Origin: Allolobophora icterica
Taxonomy: Eukaryota > Annelida > Clitellata > Crassiclitellata > Lumbricidae
Length of the DNA: 64,000 bases
Direction of reading: 5' to 3'
NCBI GenBank assembly: GCA_963556255.1
Contig: OY744606.1
Coordinates: 74,950,118-75,014,117, forward strand
Below are positions 24,505 through 31,364 of this stretch, in pieces (position 1 is the stretch's first letter; every line of letters starts with the position of its first letter). Both the position numbers and the translations under genes were made by a program. Under the pieces are notes generated by a model. It did not search any database and was not told where the DNA came from. It was given only the letters and a program-made list of their open reading frames with translations.

Positions 24505-26990
24505 TATATACATATATATATATACATACATATATATATATCGCCTCAGCGATATATATGCCTACCTGTTGATCGCTCATAATCCTTCATCAGAGAGCTC
24601 CTATTCATATAATTATGACTCGTAAATGCCTAACGCGTGATCGTATTCCTGTTCTAAAACTGCAGGAATTGTTTTACAAATTCTGGCAATGTAGCTACAG
24701 GTAACAGGAAATTCTACACCTGTCGACCGTGTTTCGTGTATAATATTGCGCTGGTCTGCGGTTAGACCCGCACGCAGCTCAACTCTTAATTAATTCATTT
24801 CGTTTCTCTGAGATTTAATTACCCAGGCGCGCTGTGGTAGATTTAGAAATCATTGAAATCAAGTACGACCTGTAATTTTTAAATGAAATTATAGTGATCT
24901 AATATGCATTACTTGTAAAAAAATACGAAGTTAGATTAATCGTGGTTTGTCTTGAAGACTAGTCAGGCCTAATATTATAGCTTATATAGCCTAGGCCTAA
25001 TGTACAGTAACAGCATAGTGTTCTATATAGGCCTAGCTATGGTATACCTATCATTCATTGTTTTCACTGGTTGTTAGTATTTTCATTGTGTTAATATTCT
25101 CATTATTATATTGTTGTCATTGTGTAGTAGTTTTCAAATGTTTTTAGCAGTTTCACTACCTATATTTTCTAATATTATTTATGGAAGGGTTAGCGTACGT
25201 TCCCGCACGTCCTTTGGAATATAGAATTTCAATTGTTATTTAAAACGTAAACACTAATATTATTGGCCTCCTGAATATTGTGGAAGGCTGTTCCACGCAA
25301 ACGGAATATCGACCCGAAAGGTGTTAGTTGCTGGTTTGAACAGAGCAATTCCTTGTGTATTTTAGCGAGAGAGCATGGAAACCTGTGGTAATTCTACGAT
25401 GCAAATAGTGTCTTGTAGAAATATAACAGGCAATATTTGCCGTTATCTACATGTCATAGCCTAAATGCAAAGAGAAAGGCTTACATGAGACCTTACCTAA
25501 TACCTAGCCTTACGAGCAGAGAGCTGCCAACGCGCCCACATGTAACCCATATAGGACACATAATCTCATAATGGGCCTGAATAGAGCCCACATGACCAAG
25601 CATCAACCGATGGCGCTGAGCAGTTGTGAGGTATAAGGACTTACATAGTAAGCTTCTCAGGAGAGGTTCGAACCCGTACTCTCCACATTGCAAAGTGACC
25701 TTCTAACCACACTTGTATGTGAACATTTTACGCAACTCCTCAGAGGTGTTCCCGACCGAACATCAGAAGATCGAAGAGCGTAGTTGTCGGCAGGGGCGTA
25801 ACTTTGGTCTAAAAAGTGGGGGTACCAATTTCTTACATACACGAAGCAATGCGGAGACTGCGACCTTTGGGAAGGCAAAATAATAAAATATTGATTGGCG
25901 TTTTTCAAGAAGTGGGGTACGGTACCCCTAGTCCGAAAAGTGTGGGGGGGGGGTACGGGTACCCCTCGCACCCCTCACAAATTACGCCTATGGTTGTCTG
26001 AATGTTCTTACTCTGGCCATGGGCGTCCGCAGGAATTTTTCTTTGGGCAAAAATTTATAGGGGGTAGTAAAAAATTTGGGGGGAGAGCAACATGTTTTTG
26101 CATAGAATAGCTGACTAACCTAAATAATTAAGTGTTTTTAGCATTGAAAATTTGTGTTGGGACTGTTGGAATAATCATAATAATCAAAAGATTTTATTTT
26201 TTTAATATTTTTAAAATCCAGGGGGAAGTGCCCCCGCTTGTCCCGCTTGTCCCCCTCCGGACGCCCATGAATCTGGCTCTATTTTGCAAGCACATCGAGT
26301 CAGAACATTCGGACAACATACGGTAAGTGTAGATCGCATGTTTAGACAAATTAAATACGTTTAGAAGCCCAAAAGGCCCCAGAAAAGTTTCAAAGACATT
26401 TTAGGACAACCCTGCCAGCATTTCTGTTGGCATTGGATGAGACCCGTATGGGTTCTATAGGACCCCATATTGGAATATGGGTCCTACATGGGTTCCATGT
26501 TTGCATGCTGGCAGGAAAAAAACAGCCTCAGCTTTATTTTGAGGTTAGTATAATGGTTAATGTGTGACAGTGTTGGACTATCAACCCAGAGGTCGCGTGA
26601 TCAAACCCCGACGACAAGAACAGAAGGTTTAAAGATGTCTGCAGTGTTCCGTTAAATCCCGTTGTAAACTCGGTTATTAAATGAATACACAGCTTGTCGT
26701 TACAAAGACAAGACGGCAAGGAAGAGGATTGGCCCTCAAATGCCGAGGCTAAGAAAATGAAGTCGTTAACACTTTATACCGATAGCTGCCTTTCGGGTTG
26801 ACTTATAAGGGACTGTTCTTCGACATCTACTGTGCATATCCACCCCCCCCCCCATGCAGAAACAATGCACTCAAATCATAGTTGGAATTGAATGTCATGC
26901 ATACTACCCACCTGGCTGTGTGTATCCATTCCGAAAACTGTTTCCAGGTCAGCTGAGTCGAGCTCTGACTGAGCCTCTATATCCAACGCC
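627..26990 (-). CDS. CROCC: Rootletin gene (span of 24 coding exons, both ends incomplete)
   Basis: This is the span of the minus-strand rootletin gene, introns included. Rootletin is a long coiled-coil protein that forms the ciliary rootlet and contributes to centrosome cohesion. The 24 exons are 26912-26990, 18599-18799, 17336-17419, 16280-16371, 15555-15699, 14597-14809, 13866-13987, 12728-13285, 11976-12269, 11127-11254, 10612-10775, 9823-9946, 8638-8921, 8090-8234, 7395-7564, 6851-7030, 5593-5789, 5101-5280, 4739-4809, 4047-4232, 3254-3498, 2156-2585, 1401-1600 and 627-747. Every junction is GT-AG and every phase matches its neighbour. They encode about 1,537 residues, against about 2,000 in human rootletin (recalled length). 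Matches run in order from the NYRRK..AYEDGQQ segment to the non-coiled linker followed by DPEEVR.ALREF. The first exon begins with one base completing a codon, so at least one earlier exon is missing. The 3' end lies left of the window. Identification is by recalled similarity. Confidence 0.93.
863..940. repeat. 25-bp tandem repeat, three copies
   Basis: A unit beginning CTAATTGACTATGACT is repeated about three times with C/T differences. It lies in a rootletin intron. Confidence 0.8.
1063..1215. repeat. (GTC)n/(ATC)n compound microsatellite
   Basis: About twelve CGT triplets change into roughly forty CAT triplets with a few interruptions. Open frames across it (poly-His, poly-Met) are artefacts of the repeat. 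It lies in a rootletin intron. Confidence 0.95.
1401..1600 (-). CDS. CROCC: Rootletin exon, non-coil linker and restart of coil
   Basis: The acceptor is GAGCAG before ATTTTG and the donor is GTAAGA. It encodes a Ser/Asp-rich linker (SDDDDESPSPL) followed by DPEEVRIALREFVNRL. Vertebrate rootletin has the same order: a Pro/Ser-rich break, then DPEAVR.ALREF.. (recalled). This is one of the clearest identity marks of the gene. Confidence 0.9.
2156..2585 (-). CDS. CROCC: Rootletin exon, end of third coil and basic Ser/Pro segment
   Basis: It encodes about 143 residues: a long heptad coil (GLETEASRDILQQEI and onward), then SSLRRTIGF and a basic stretch with RSASPGKSSPGKG. Vertebrate rootletin has LRR.LGLGR then SPSP at the same place (recalled). 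The acceptor is TTTCAG and the donor is GTACAG. Confidence 0.9.
2720..2955. repeat. (GTAT)n microsatellite, about 58 copies
   Basis: An essentially uninterrupted tetranucleotide run of about 230 bp sits in the intron between two rootletin exons. The MYVC repeat frames through it are not genes. Confidence 0.97.
3254..3498 (-). CDS. CROCC: Rootletin exon with the REL/ARRELQELRRQ signature
   Basis: It encodes about 81 coiled-coil residues including LEARRELQELRRQ. That run is nearly identical to vertebrate rootletin as recalled and is the strongest single match. The acceptor is GAACAG and the donor is GTAAGG. It starts by completing a codon with two bases and ends in phase 0. Confidence 0.94.
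4047..4232 (-). CDS. CROCC: Rootletin coiled-coil exon
   Basis: The acceptor is TTGCAG and the donor is GTAACG. It encodes about 61 charged heptad residues (DEQKDGLRKEIMSLKRSL...) that align with the RRSLGEGAKEREALRRS segment of vertebrate rootletin as recalled. Confidence 0.88.
4739..4809 (-). CDS. CROCC: Short rootletin coiled-coil exon
   Basis: A 71-nt exon with donor GTAAGT encodes QVNILK...KKTMMEKQFEK. To join in frame, the previous exon must use the second of two adjacent GTAG donors. The acceptor TATAG is weak in pyrimidines. Confidence 0.7.
5101..5280 (-). CDS. CROCC: Rootletin coiled-coil exon with two possible donors
   Basis: The acceptor is ATTAG. The coil includes VKKLKTEINELMQQKD, matching EVRRLQEQARDLGKQRD of vertebrate rootletin as recalled. 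Two donors lie 4 nt apart (GTAGGT, GTAGAT). Only the downstream one keeps the reading frame into the next exon found. Confidence 0.8.
5369..5416 (-). mobile_element. Fragment of LINE 3' tail
   Basis: AACAAGGGTTTTAAG followed by AACCACTGCAAAT resembles the 3' tail of the retrotransposon at 46405-47122, in the same orientation. It is short and diverged. Confidence 0.45.
5593..5789 (-). CDS. CROCC: Rootletin coiled-coil exon
   Basis: It encodes about 65 residues (LLMNAERERSSLQEK...) matching the KESEKTALSEKL to LTSELRDL part of vertebrate rootletin as recalled. The acceptor is GCAAAG. The donor GTCTTT is weak but gives the only consistent phase (two bases left over). Confidence 0.8.
6851..7030 (-). 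CDS. CROCC: Rootletin coiled-coil exon
   Basis: Exactly 60 codons in phase 0 on both sides, with acceptor GACAG and donor GTAATT. It contains ALQRDRDEQLMAAENEKQE, which aligns with ALQQERDEGLLLAESEKQQ of vertebrate rootletin as recalled. Confidence 0.92.
7226..7290. repeat. ACAT/ACGT tetranucleotide repeat
   Basis: A short imperfect run of CATA, CGTA and GGTACGTA units lies in a rootletin intron. Confidence 0.7.
7395..7564 (-). CDS. CROCC: Rootletin coiled-coil exon
   Basis: The acceptor is TTAAAG and the donor is GTAGAT. It encodes about 57 residues rich in Glu, Lys and Gln (AEIQKVCQEKENITRSLES...) in register with the coil between the LTGEL and QREKEAAWRELE parts of rootletin. Confidence 0.84.
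8090..8234 (-). CDS. CROCC: Rootletin coiled-coil exon
   Basis: It encodes FIAVLQSEKESMETQLYESQ and onward to LLIKKEHLTG. Vertebrate rootletin has LEKEALEGSLFEVQRQL...LLLAKETLTGEL at this place (recalled). The acceptor is TTGCAG and the donor is GTAAAT. Confidence 0.9.
8243..8402. repeat. GGACAACACATCA minisatellite
   Basis: About ten degenerate 14-15 bp units (CAGGACAACACAT, CAGGACAACGAATT and variants) are arranged in a larger repeat of about 66 bp. It begins only 9 bp upstream (in gene sense) of a rootletin acceptor. Confidence 0.85.
8417..8685. repeat. Tandem copies of a rootletin exon 3' end
   Basis: The + strand motif ACCTACCTCTCCTTGTTGT with a following T/C run occurs at 8417, 8580 (CCTCTCCCTGTTGT) and 8634, with a more diverged copy near 8530. 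The copy at 8634 spans the 3' end and donor of the exon at 8638-8921. The others lie in the next intron. Confidence 0.6.
8638..8921 (-). CDS. CROCC: Rootletin coiled-coil exon
   Basis: It encodes about 94 residues (LEHKLRLSEQTHNHLDKEL... to CEKENRQQGE). This aligns with the LERAAREKEALAKEHAGLAV segment of vertebrate rootletin as recalled. The acceptor GAAAAAG is purine-rich and weak. The donor is GTAGGT. The last codons lie in a local tandem repeat. Confidence 0.88.
9823..9946 (-). CDS. CROCC: Rootletin coiled-coil exon
   Basis: It encodes MEAEKGAILAEKSVVEQEKE and onward to NVESEKL, a regular heptad coil. The acceptor is TTTCAG and the donor is GTAACC. Phases match both neighbours. Confidence 0.88.
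10612..10775 (-). CDS. CROCC: Rootletin coiled-coil exon
   Basis: It encodes SLSRLQITNSEVEKELNRVR and onward to LNDGLSQDKGELNKMLMR. The end aligns with LNESLAQDKLDLNRLVAQL of vertebrate rootletin as recalled. The acceptor is TTACAG and the donor is GTAATG. Confidence 0.9.
10900..11012. repeat. About 32-bp tandem repeat, three to four copies
   Basis: Units of the form TAGCTATTATTACTTAACC plus TTATCTCAAG are repeated with drift. It lies in a rootletin intron. Confidence 0.75.
11127..11254 (-). CDS. CROCC: Rootletin coiled-coil exon
   Basis: The acceptor is a strong CTCTGCAG and the donor is GTAAAA. It encodes RQMMDQCEERNSKLKEEV and onward to TVLEKDVLSNEKDEI. This aligns with ATLQRDMLQAEKAEV of vertebrate rootletin as recalled. 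Confidence 0.87.
11976..12269 (-). CDS. CROCC: Rootletin coiled-coil exon
   Basis: It encodes about 97 residues including LQQQRDKLEDEKEELTREK, which matches LRRQRDRLEEEQED of vertebrate rootletin as recalled. The acceptor is GTGTAG and the donor is GTAATT. Confidence 0.92.
12457..12532. repeat. Dispersed repeat (TAATCATCTTTGTTAT type), copy A
   Basis: GTGCCAGTCC, then AATAAAGGAGGGCG, then TTAATCATCTTTGTTAT. It is shared with 15130-15205, 34918-34999 and 37383-37462, and is probably the end of an interspersed retroelement. Confidence 0.7.
12728..13285 (-). CDS. CROCC: Rootletin large exon with Ser-rich break
   Basis: The longest rootletin exon, about 185 codons. A coil (LMEMNSGNEKLKHQLTEKEE...) is followed by a non-coiled stretch with SQRYPDTSSVFSMPHSRAGD, then LALSFAQTALNVVQEALRKR. 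Vertebrate rootletin has the order LAQAVLSDSES, a Pro/Ser break, then STLALIHSALHKRQLQVQDMR (recalled). The acceptor is GAACAG and the donor is GTAAGA. Confidence 0.94.
13866..13987 (-). CDS. CROCC: Rootletin coiled-coil exon
   Basis: It encodes LAVDRERSARSALEKQLMEK and onward to KSGELNAR. This aligns with LAESRAEAALEKQALLQAQL of vertebrate rootletin as recalled. The acceptor is TTTAG and the donor is GTAAGC. Confidence 0.92.
14597..14809 (-). CDS. CROCC: Rootletin exon with the FN.YF...H.RLL.LW motif
   Basis: 71 codons in phase 0 on both sides. SFNEYFDMNSHRLLSLWKAV matches SFNAYFSNEHSRLLLLWRQV of vertebrate rootletin as recalled, including the conserved Trp. The acceptor is TTTCAG. The donor GTCTGT is weak. 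Confidence 0.92.
15130..15205. repeat. Dispersed repeat, copy B
   Basis: GTGCCAGTCCCAAGCCTGG, then GGAGGGCGACGCTAATCATC, then a TTTGTTATGACA-like end. It matches copies A, C and D and lies in a rootletin intron. Confidence 0.7.
15555..15699 (-). CDS. CROCC: Rootletin coiled-coil exon
   Basis: It encodes LTHVNTLLHEQLEQATSANE and onward to EEEWKKEEQ. This aligns with LAQVNAMLREQLDQAGSANQ of vertebrate rootletin as recalled. The acceptor is ACCAG. The donor GTTGAA is weak but joins exactly to SFNEYF. Confidence 0.93.
16280..16371 (-). CDS. CROCC: Rootletin coiled-coil exon
   Basis: It encodes QPEAYRTLGSTSDQRSVTDE then LEEQLEVERQR. This aligns with the DTEHSQDLESALIRLEEEQQR region of rootletin. 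The acceptor is TTGCAG and the donor is GTAGGA. Confidence 0.87.
17336..17419 (-). CDS. CROCC: Rootletin coiled-coil exon
   Basis: 28 codons in phase 0. VLRYKRRCTELEEVF matches ILQYKKRCSELEQQL of vertebrate rootletin as recalled. The acceptor is TTACAG and the donor is GTTAGT. Confidence 0.9.
18050..18115. repeat. AT-rich (TA)n microsatellite
   Basis: Alternating TA/TATG tracts lie in a rootletin intron. Confidence 0.8.
18178..18340 (-). mobile_element. Truncated LINE 3' end
   Basis: AGTGGTTCAATAGAATGCAG, then AGCTTCTTCTCAAAAGC, then ATAGTGTCCACTTAAGACAG matches the 3' coding end and tail of the element at 46405-47122, in the same orientation. It is short and diverged. Confidence 0.65.
18599..18799 (-). 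CDS. CROCC: Rootletin N-terminal coil exon
   Basis: 67 codons in phase 0. An acidic start (DVWRESEDSTDEF) leads into NYRRKIRAYEDGQQKQ, then LVQKLQEK. Vertebrate rootletin has SYRRKLQAYQEGQQRQAQLV followed by LQGK (recalled), so identity and position are clear. The acceptor is CGGCAG and the donor is GTGTGC. Confidence 0.94.
19546..19612 (+). mobile_element. LINE 3' tail fragment
   Basis: GAACCACTTAAAACCCTTAT followed by TTATG-type repeats matches the 3' tail of the LINE at 46405-47122, in reverse orientation. Confidence 0.55.
20605..21062. repeat. (GGT)n microsatellite
   Basis: An imperfect GGT/GTT/AGT triplet array of about 450 bp. The Gly-rich, poly-Val and Pro-rich open frames across it are repeat artefacts. 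A MITE is inserted near its right end and GGT units resume at 23929. Confidence 0.92.
21737..23445 (+). pseudogene. hAT-like transposase, broken by frameshifts
   Basis: Three open pieces (21737-22222, 22322-22804, 22810-23445) read as one protein of about 560 residues. The breaks are an A-run near 22195, a tandem 7-bp AGGCTCC duplication near 22275-22290, and a shift near 22795. The N-terminal part is acidic with DSSDTDSDS. The middle has VVGCDGTNVNTG (possible first catalytic Asp), then LVCLLHANELPLRHLF (compare the hAT C..H..N motif) and HSRWLTTANRILRLY (compare the hAT T/SRW motif). The C-terminal part lacks a recognisable canonical hAT dimerisation region. Assignment to hAT rests on ends, duplication and these motifs. 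It could be a poorly described subfamily. Confidence 0.7.
23535..23625. repeat. GTGTAGACTAGA minisatellite
   Basis: Tandem GTAGAGT/GTAGACTAGA units lie inside the 3' non-coding part of the hAT-like transposon. Confidence 0.75.
24225..24545. repeat. (TA)n tracts
   Basis: Two long TA/ATAT blocks (about 24228-24333 and 24468-24545) are separated by unique sequence. Confidence 0.9.
25791..25992. mobile_element. hAT-type MITE, CAGGGGCGTAA family
   Basis: Ends are CAGGGGCGTAACTTTGG and ATTACGCCTATG. Flanking 8 bp are GTTGTCGG and GTTGTCTG (one mismatch). A related copy lies at 33010-33229. Confidence 0.8.
26018..26269. mobile_element. hAT-type MITE, CATGGGCGTCCG family
   Basis: Ends are CATGGGCGTCCGCAGG and CCTCCGGACGCCCATG. 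Flanks are ACTCTGGC and AATCTGGC (8 bp, one mismatch). It is homologous to 21063-23928 and 37717-37902. Confidence 0.85.
26411..26515. mobile_element. Small inverted-repeat element, CTGCCAGCAT ends
   Basis: It begins CTGCCAGCAT and ends ATGCTGGCAG, with internal ATGGGTCCTA-type repeats. A related stretch at 11630-11745 has the same ATGGGTCCTA and CATGCTGGCAG. Confidence 0.55.
26545..26830 (+). mobile_element. tRNA-derived SINE (GGCTAAGAAAATGAAGTCG type)
   Basis: A diverged tRNA-like head (GTATAATGGTTAATGTGTGA, then GATCAAACCCC) is followed by the shared body and GCTAAGAAAATGAAGTCGTT tail. It is the same family as 52766, 58614 and 60710. Confidence 0.7.
26912..26990 (-). CDS. CROCC: Most upstream rootletin exon found
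   Basis: 79 nt with acceptor TCTGTAG and donor GTGGGT. It encodes ALDIEAQSELDSADLETVFG then MDTHSQ. It ends in phase 0 and joins exactly to DVWRESED of the exon at 18599-18799. It starts with one base completing a codon, so another exon lies upstream. That exon was not found between 27 and 31 kb. Sequence identity to rootletin is low here, and position and phase are the main support. Confidence 0.68.
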
Positions 26991-27808
26991 CTACAGATGA
27001 AGTTAACGAACGCTACACAGCCGCATGCAAATTAAAAGCTCGTGATTTATAATATTTACTAGACGACACACGCTGTTCTATGGACTAAACTCATTTGGGT
27101 TCATACATGCACTGGATGAATAATGCAATTCACTACTAGAACCAAATCGAAAAATCTAAGTTAATTTCTAGTTTAAACAACGCTAGAGACTGTAATTGCA
27201 GAGTAATCTAAAACCTAAGCCTGGCGCCTGAACGCTATAGCAACCTTAGCCATGGACCTCTATCAATAATGTTACCTTCGTGCGCATAGGGCCTACTATG
27301 CTTACCTGCGGAACTGGCTTGAATATGAGGCTGCAGAGGACTTTGTACGAAAGCTTATTCTATGCGGCTCTTGAAGTGTTTATCGCGGCATGTTGCAACA
27401 GGTCTGTGAATTATTTCGCCACGAGACTGCTTGCATGCGTCGAGGGCTGGAGTGTACACTGATGTCGAGATTGGTGTATCTCTGGTATGAAACATATTAG
27501 CGGTACGTCTTAGAAGTTGGCCTAGGCCTATATATATGTGTAGACATGTCATCAACGTAGGTCCGAGTTTTGTTAAGTTTTACACCTGTAAATCAACTAT
27601 GGCTTTGTAACAGGAAGACAGAGATTAGGAACTGAAGTGTAGACTAGGGTCAGTGTCTTGTCCGTCCGTCGCCAAGTTTATCGCTCTGTGTGACGTGTGT
27701 GTCTCTCTCTGTCTCGATCTGTGTGCCGTAAAGCCTGTACCCTACAGGCTGCAGTTAATATTGTATTTGTTAATTTATATAGCGCCAGATAAACAGCAGA
27801 ACAAAATT

Positions 27809-28051
27809 ATGGCGCTACTGGCGCGAGACCCGATGAAGAAGTTAACGGAGCTGCCAGACAAATCATGCGCTACACCGGAAGTCTGCTGTATACAAGTAAA
27901 CCAGACAATAAGTGGGTCGAATAGCGTCGACACTGTTGTATGGCCAGATTTGAATCCACCGGCAAAAGCTATCGATCTGATCAGTGGCCTAGCTAGCAGG
28001 AATAAGAATGGGGATTGTACCACGCCAAGCTCAATTGTGATGTTAAAATAA
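27809..28051 (+). CDS. Unrecognised small ORF, 80 residues
   Basis: An ATG-initiated frame reads MALLARDPMKKLTELPDKSC and ends at IVMLK. I recognise no family. No signal peptide or membrane segment is visible. Composition looks less biased than neighbouring non-coding DNA, but there is no splice, repeat or homology support. It could be chance. Confidence 0.2.
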   Translation: MALLARDPMKKLTELPDKSCATPEVCCIQVNQTISGSNSVDTVVWPDLNPPAKAIDLISGLASRNKNGDCTTPSSIVMLK

Positions 28052-28493
28052 TTCCTAATCATGAAAATATTTGTATGCCTGTTTGCTCCTTGGTCAGGCC
28101 CAGTGCATCAGTAGATACGTAGGAAAAGGGCCTACAGCATTTGCACGACAGCTACAAGTTCTGAGATGACTCAAAGCAAACCACGGGTGATTTGTAATTT
28201 GCATCCACTGTGCGCTGGGATACGATGCTGTTAAGCTCATAGGAGTTAAGAACAAGCGAATCCGGTTACAGTTGGATGGGTGAACACTGAACATGCACGC
28301 AATACCAGGGCACCTGTATGAACAGTGACGTAGCTGTGCGTGGGAAGTTCAGGGCTCCGGACTCTCCGAGGTCATGGCATTCGTGTAGCCTACATGCTGT
28401 GGTGATTTGGGTGCACACCATAATACTGAAATGCCTCTAAATTCGTCGACTTCATGGCTATGCGTAGAACCCCACTCCCGATCCTCTAGTCAT

Positions 28494-28970
28494 TAGGGGC
28501 CATCCATATATTACGTACGCAAAAATCCGGGAAAATTGGACCCTCCCTCTTCGCATGCGTACTCCCCCCCCCCACCTGCGTACATACACTTGACGCACCC
28601 CCCTAAGACCAGCTGCAGAATGTGTCAGTTACACAGGTCCAGGCAGCGACTGTCTGCACTTTAGGCCAGATTGAAGGATGAATAATCCATGGACTCACTG
28701 TTGAGTTGTGTAATAGTTTAATAATAGCATTCAGAGGTAAGGTGGCATACAAGTGACACCTCTCTCACAGTCCTACTTCCTCTGGTAGTACCAGATAGCT
28801 GGAAAGACTGAACTCTAGCTCACTTGAAGGCCAATCAATTTGCGTACGTACATTATCAGTAGACCCCCCCCCCGTTCGCAAGCGTACGCAAACACTTGCA
28901 TTTCGGTTAGACCCCCTCCCCATCCATGCGTACGTAATATATGGATGGAGGGGCGTCTATCCTACCTAAG
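28494..28970. mobile_element. MITE, GGGGCCATCC family, copy 1
   Basis: The left end is TAGGGGCCATCCATATATTA. The right side holds the inverted counterpart TGCGTACGTAATATATGGAT. Internal GCGTACG and poly-C stretches are shared with copy 2. AGTCAT occurs just outside both ends, but the right boundary is unclear. Confidence 0.75.
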
Positions 28971-29129
28971 TCATTGGAGCAACGTCTCTTTTCCCCTCTT
29001 CTTCCCCCCCCTTGTTCCTTCCCCCTAAAATGGTGGGACACACACTGACAGATCTTCCCCCACTATTTCTTGGATGGAGCATTTGCTCCAAGGTTTCTAT
29101 GGTGTAGACGCCTCTGTATGGATGGGCTT

Positions 29130-29522
29130 CTCGGTGTTTAATCTAGTCCCCCTCTTCTGAGGGGGGAAACAAGGTTTGTCGGGAGGGGGACCAACAACGG
29201 CGACATTTTTAGGAGAAATTTCATCCATGTTCCAACGTCCAAAAAATTTGTGGAGTTTAGGAATTTCATCTTTAACAGTTGAAATTTCATCTTCAAAAAA
29301 AGTTGATGACCTTTTTTTAAGAATTCGTCTCTGAAAAACTTTAATCTATCTTATGCTATGCTTCTATTACTCGTTTACTCGTCTCTGGGGGGGAACGCAA
29401 CATGTATCCTGGGGGGAATTTCTCCCCCAAAACAGGTGTCTACATTATAATATTGCTGGCCTCTGGGGGAAACTTAAATCCTGGGGGTATTTCCCCCAAA
29501 TGACGTCTAGATTAAACACTGG
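29130..29522. mobile_element. MITE-like element with GTGTTTAATCTAG ends
   Basis: GTGTTTAATCTAG at the left is the reverse complement of CTAGATTAAACAC at the right. The interior holds poly-G/poly-C blocks such as GGGGGAAA and TTTCCCCC. No clear target duplication. Confidence 0.65.
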
Positions 29523-30357
29523 ATAACCACCCAACCATTCGGTATCGGACCTAACTGACACAATCGACTTTCAATGAATCCATAATTCAGTTGCAGACAA
29601 AAATATGTGCAAACCAATCATCAATCATTGCACTGATAACTGTAACAATTGAAATTGCTCTAAACAGCATCAAACACTTTAGAAGAATACGGTTTCACAA
29701 TGGTATGATCGCCCGAACATTTCAGTGGGCTGACACCATCAACTTTGAATGAATTCGTTATTCATTTGAAGACGAAAACATATATGAAAAATCAATCCCT
29801 TGTTTTTATAAACAAATGAAATACATACTAATGACAGTTTTACGAATTCGCAGAACAACTTAAATATCTGCGGAAAAGTGTGCAGCTTGTTTTGCGGACC
29901 ATTGTTGTCAGCTGCCGAAATGTTGGCTGTACGCATTATCCATCCCGTTAAAATTTCGATTTCTCAGCTCCAAAGACGTTAACATATCCTACAAAAATCA
30001 CAGTTTAATCAGGCCCTCATAGGATCAACTGGTGATCAAAATGAATTACTTATTGTATCTATGTATATATGTGTGTGCATATGTATGTGAAATATATACA
30101 TTATGCAAGCAGCAGAAGACTGTTCTGTTAGGAACTTCCAATACAAAGCCATTAAAGTGTTTTGGTTGTGGGGGTTGGTTGAGGGTTCAACCCTAGCTCG
30201 TCTTCTAACGCCCTCCGCTAAGTTCAACAGTTGGACGATAAGAACCTTCCCGAGTTTAGCGATGCGGCAAACAGTGTTTTTAGTTGTCAAACAAGAGCTG
30301 GGGTGTCGAAAATTTTACACATTACTAAGATAACAGAACAAAGGTCAAAATCTAATA

Positions 30358-30820
30358 AGGGGCCATCCATATATTACGTACGCAAAAATCCGGGCAAATT
30401 GGACCCCCTCCCCCCTGTTCGCAAGCGTACTTTCTTCCACACCCCCCCTGTGTACATACACTTGACGCATCCCCCCCCCCCCGAAGACCAGCTCGGCAGC
30501 GACTGTCTGCACTTTAGGCCAGATTGAAGGATGAGTGAGGGCCAATATAGACAAAATTAATTATAGGTGTCTCGTTCACAGCACAGAATAACTGCACATG
30601 GCTTTTATATAATGTAATAAAATGCCATCGGACGACTATAGGAAAATACAGAGTTATAAATAGGCTAATGTGGACGTCATAATTAGAAATTTATTTTGCG
30701 TACGTACACATTTTGTCCCCCCTCCCCCTCCCCCCCCCCCCCCCGTTCGCACCCGTACGCAAAATCGGCTAAATCCGACCCCCCCCCAATTGCGTACGTA
30801 ATATGTGGATGGCCCCTAAT
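30358..30820. mobile_element. MITE, GGGGCCATCC family, copy 2
   Basis: The left end is AGGGGCCATCCATATATTAC and the right end is TGCGTACGTAATATGTGGAT then GGCCCCT, giving TIRs of about 28 bp. The interior matches copy 1, including CAGCGACTGTCTGCACTTTA. Confidence 0.82.
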
Positions 30821-31099
30821 ACATTGATGTGTTGCTAACGAAACAACTCGAAGAGGAGCTAGGGGCTGAACCCCTAACCAACTCCAACAATCAAAACACC
30901 AGTTTGCAAGATAGTTCCTGTAATTAACAGCTCTCTCAGTCTTGACCTGTTCAAAAAGGCAGACACCGATAGAAACAGAAAGCCTAAGGATTTAAACCCC
31001 CAGGGCCAAGAAAAAAGGTGCCATTTTAGGATGACAATGCATGTTCAAGGGGTGGACCCCCAAATAAAATTTAGAGAGATTAACCTTGATGCTACTTAC

Positions 31100-31126
31100 A
31101 CTGCTCCCTTTTCTGTTCAGACTGCT
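31100..31126 (-). CDS. Possible 27-nt micro-exon
   Basis: It lies between AAG and a consensus donor GTAAGT. It would start and end in phase 1 and encode EQSEQKREQ, extending the nucleoplasmin-like gene. It lacks the expected last strand of that fold, so it may be spurious. Confidence 0.3.
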
Positions 31127-31217
31127 CTTGATAAGTTTAGAAGGCACAGTACAATATCGCAATCCAGATATCCAGACATGTACTAATATTGATCAATATT
31201 ACAGAAACAAATATTAC

Positions 31218-31364
31218 CAGTCCCTTCTCCCTTCACATATAGGATCACTGGACCTGGTTCGTTGAACCTTGCAAAAAAACGATGGTTGCCTATCTCGAGC
31301 AGGGAGCAGAGCAGATAGTGGTCAGCTCCAACCTGCACCCACAATGACTTGTTTTTGTCTTCAT
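31218..31364 (-). CDS. Nucleoplasmin-like gene, third exon
   Basis: The acceptor is TTTGCAG and the donor is GTAATA. It encodes DEDKNKSLWVQVGADHYLLC and onward to PGPVILYVKGEGT. It starts and ends in phase 1. Confidence 0.65.

Larger units (their letters stand above)
18800..26911 (-). other. Large rootletin intron filled with transposons
   Basis: No rootletin exon was seen in these 8 kb. The intron holds LINE tails, a (GGT)n microsatellite, a MITE with a nested hAT element, (TA)n tracts, two further hAT-type MITEs, a small inverted-repeat element and a SINE, listed separately. The rest (about 19.6-20.6 and 24.6-25.7 kb) shows nothing I can assign. Confidence 0.7.
26991..31099. other. Region without confirmed exons
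   Basis: Two MITEs of the GGGGCCATCC family and one with GTGTTTAATCTAG ends occupy much of it. The missing 5' exon(s) of rootletin and the 3' end of the upstream nucleoplasmin-like gene should lie around here, but no convincing candidate was seen. Confidence 0.6.
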
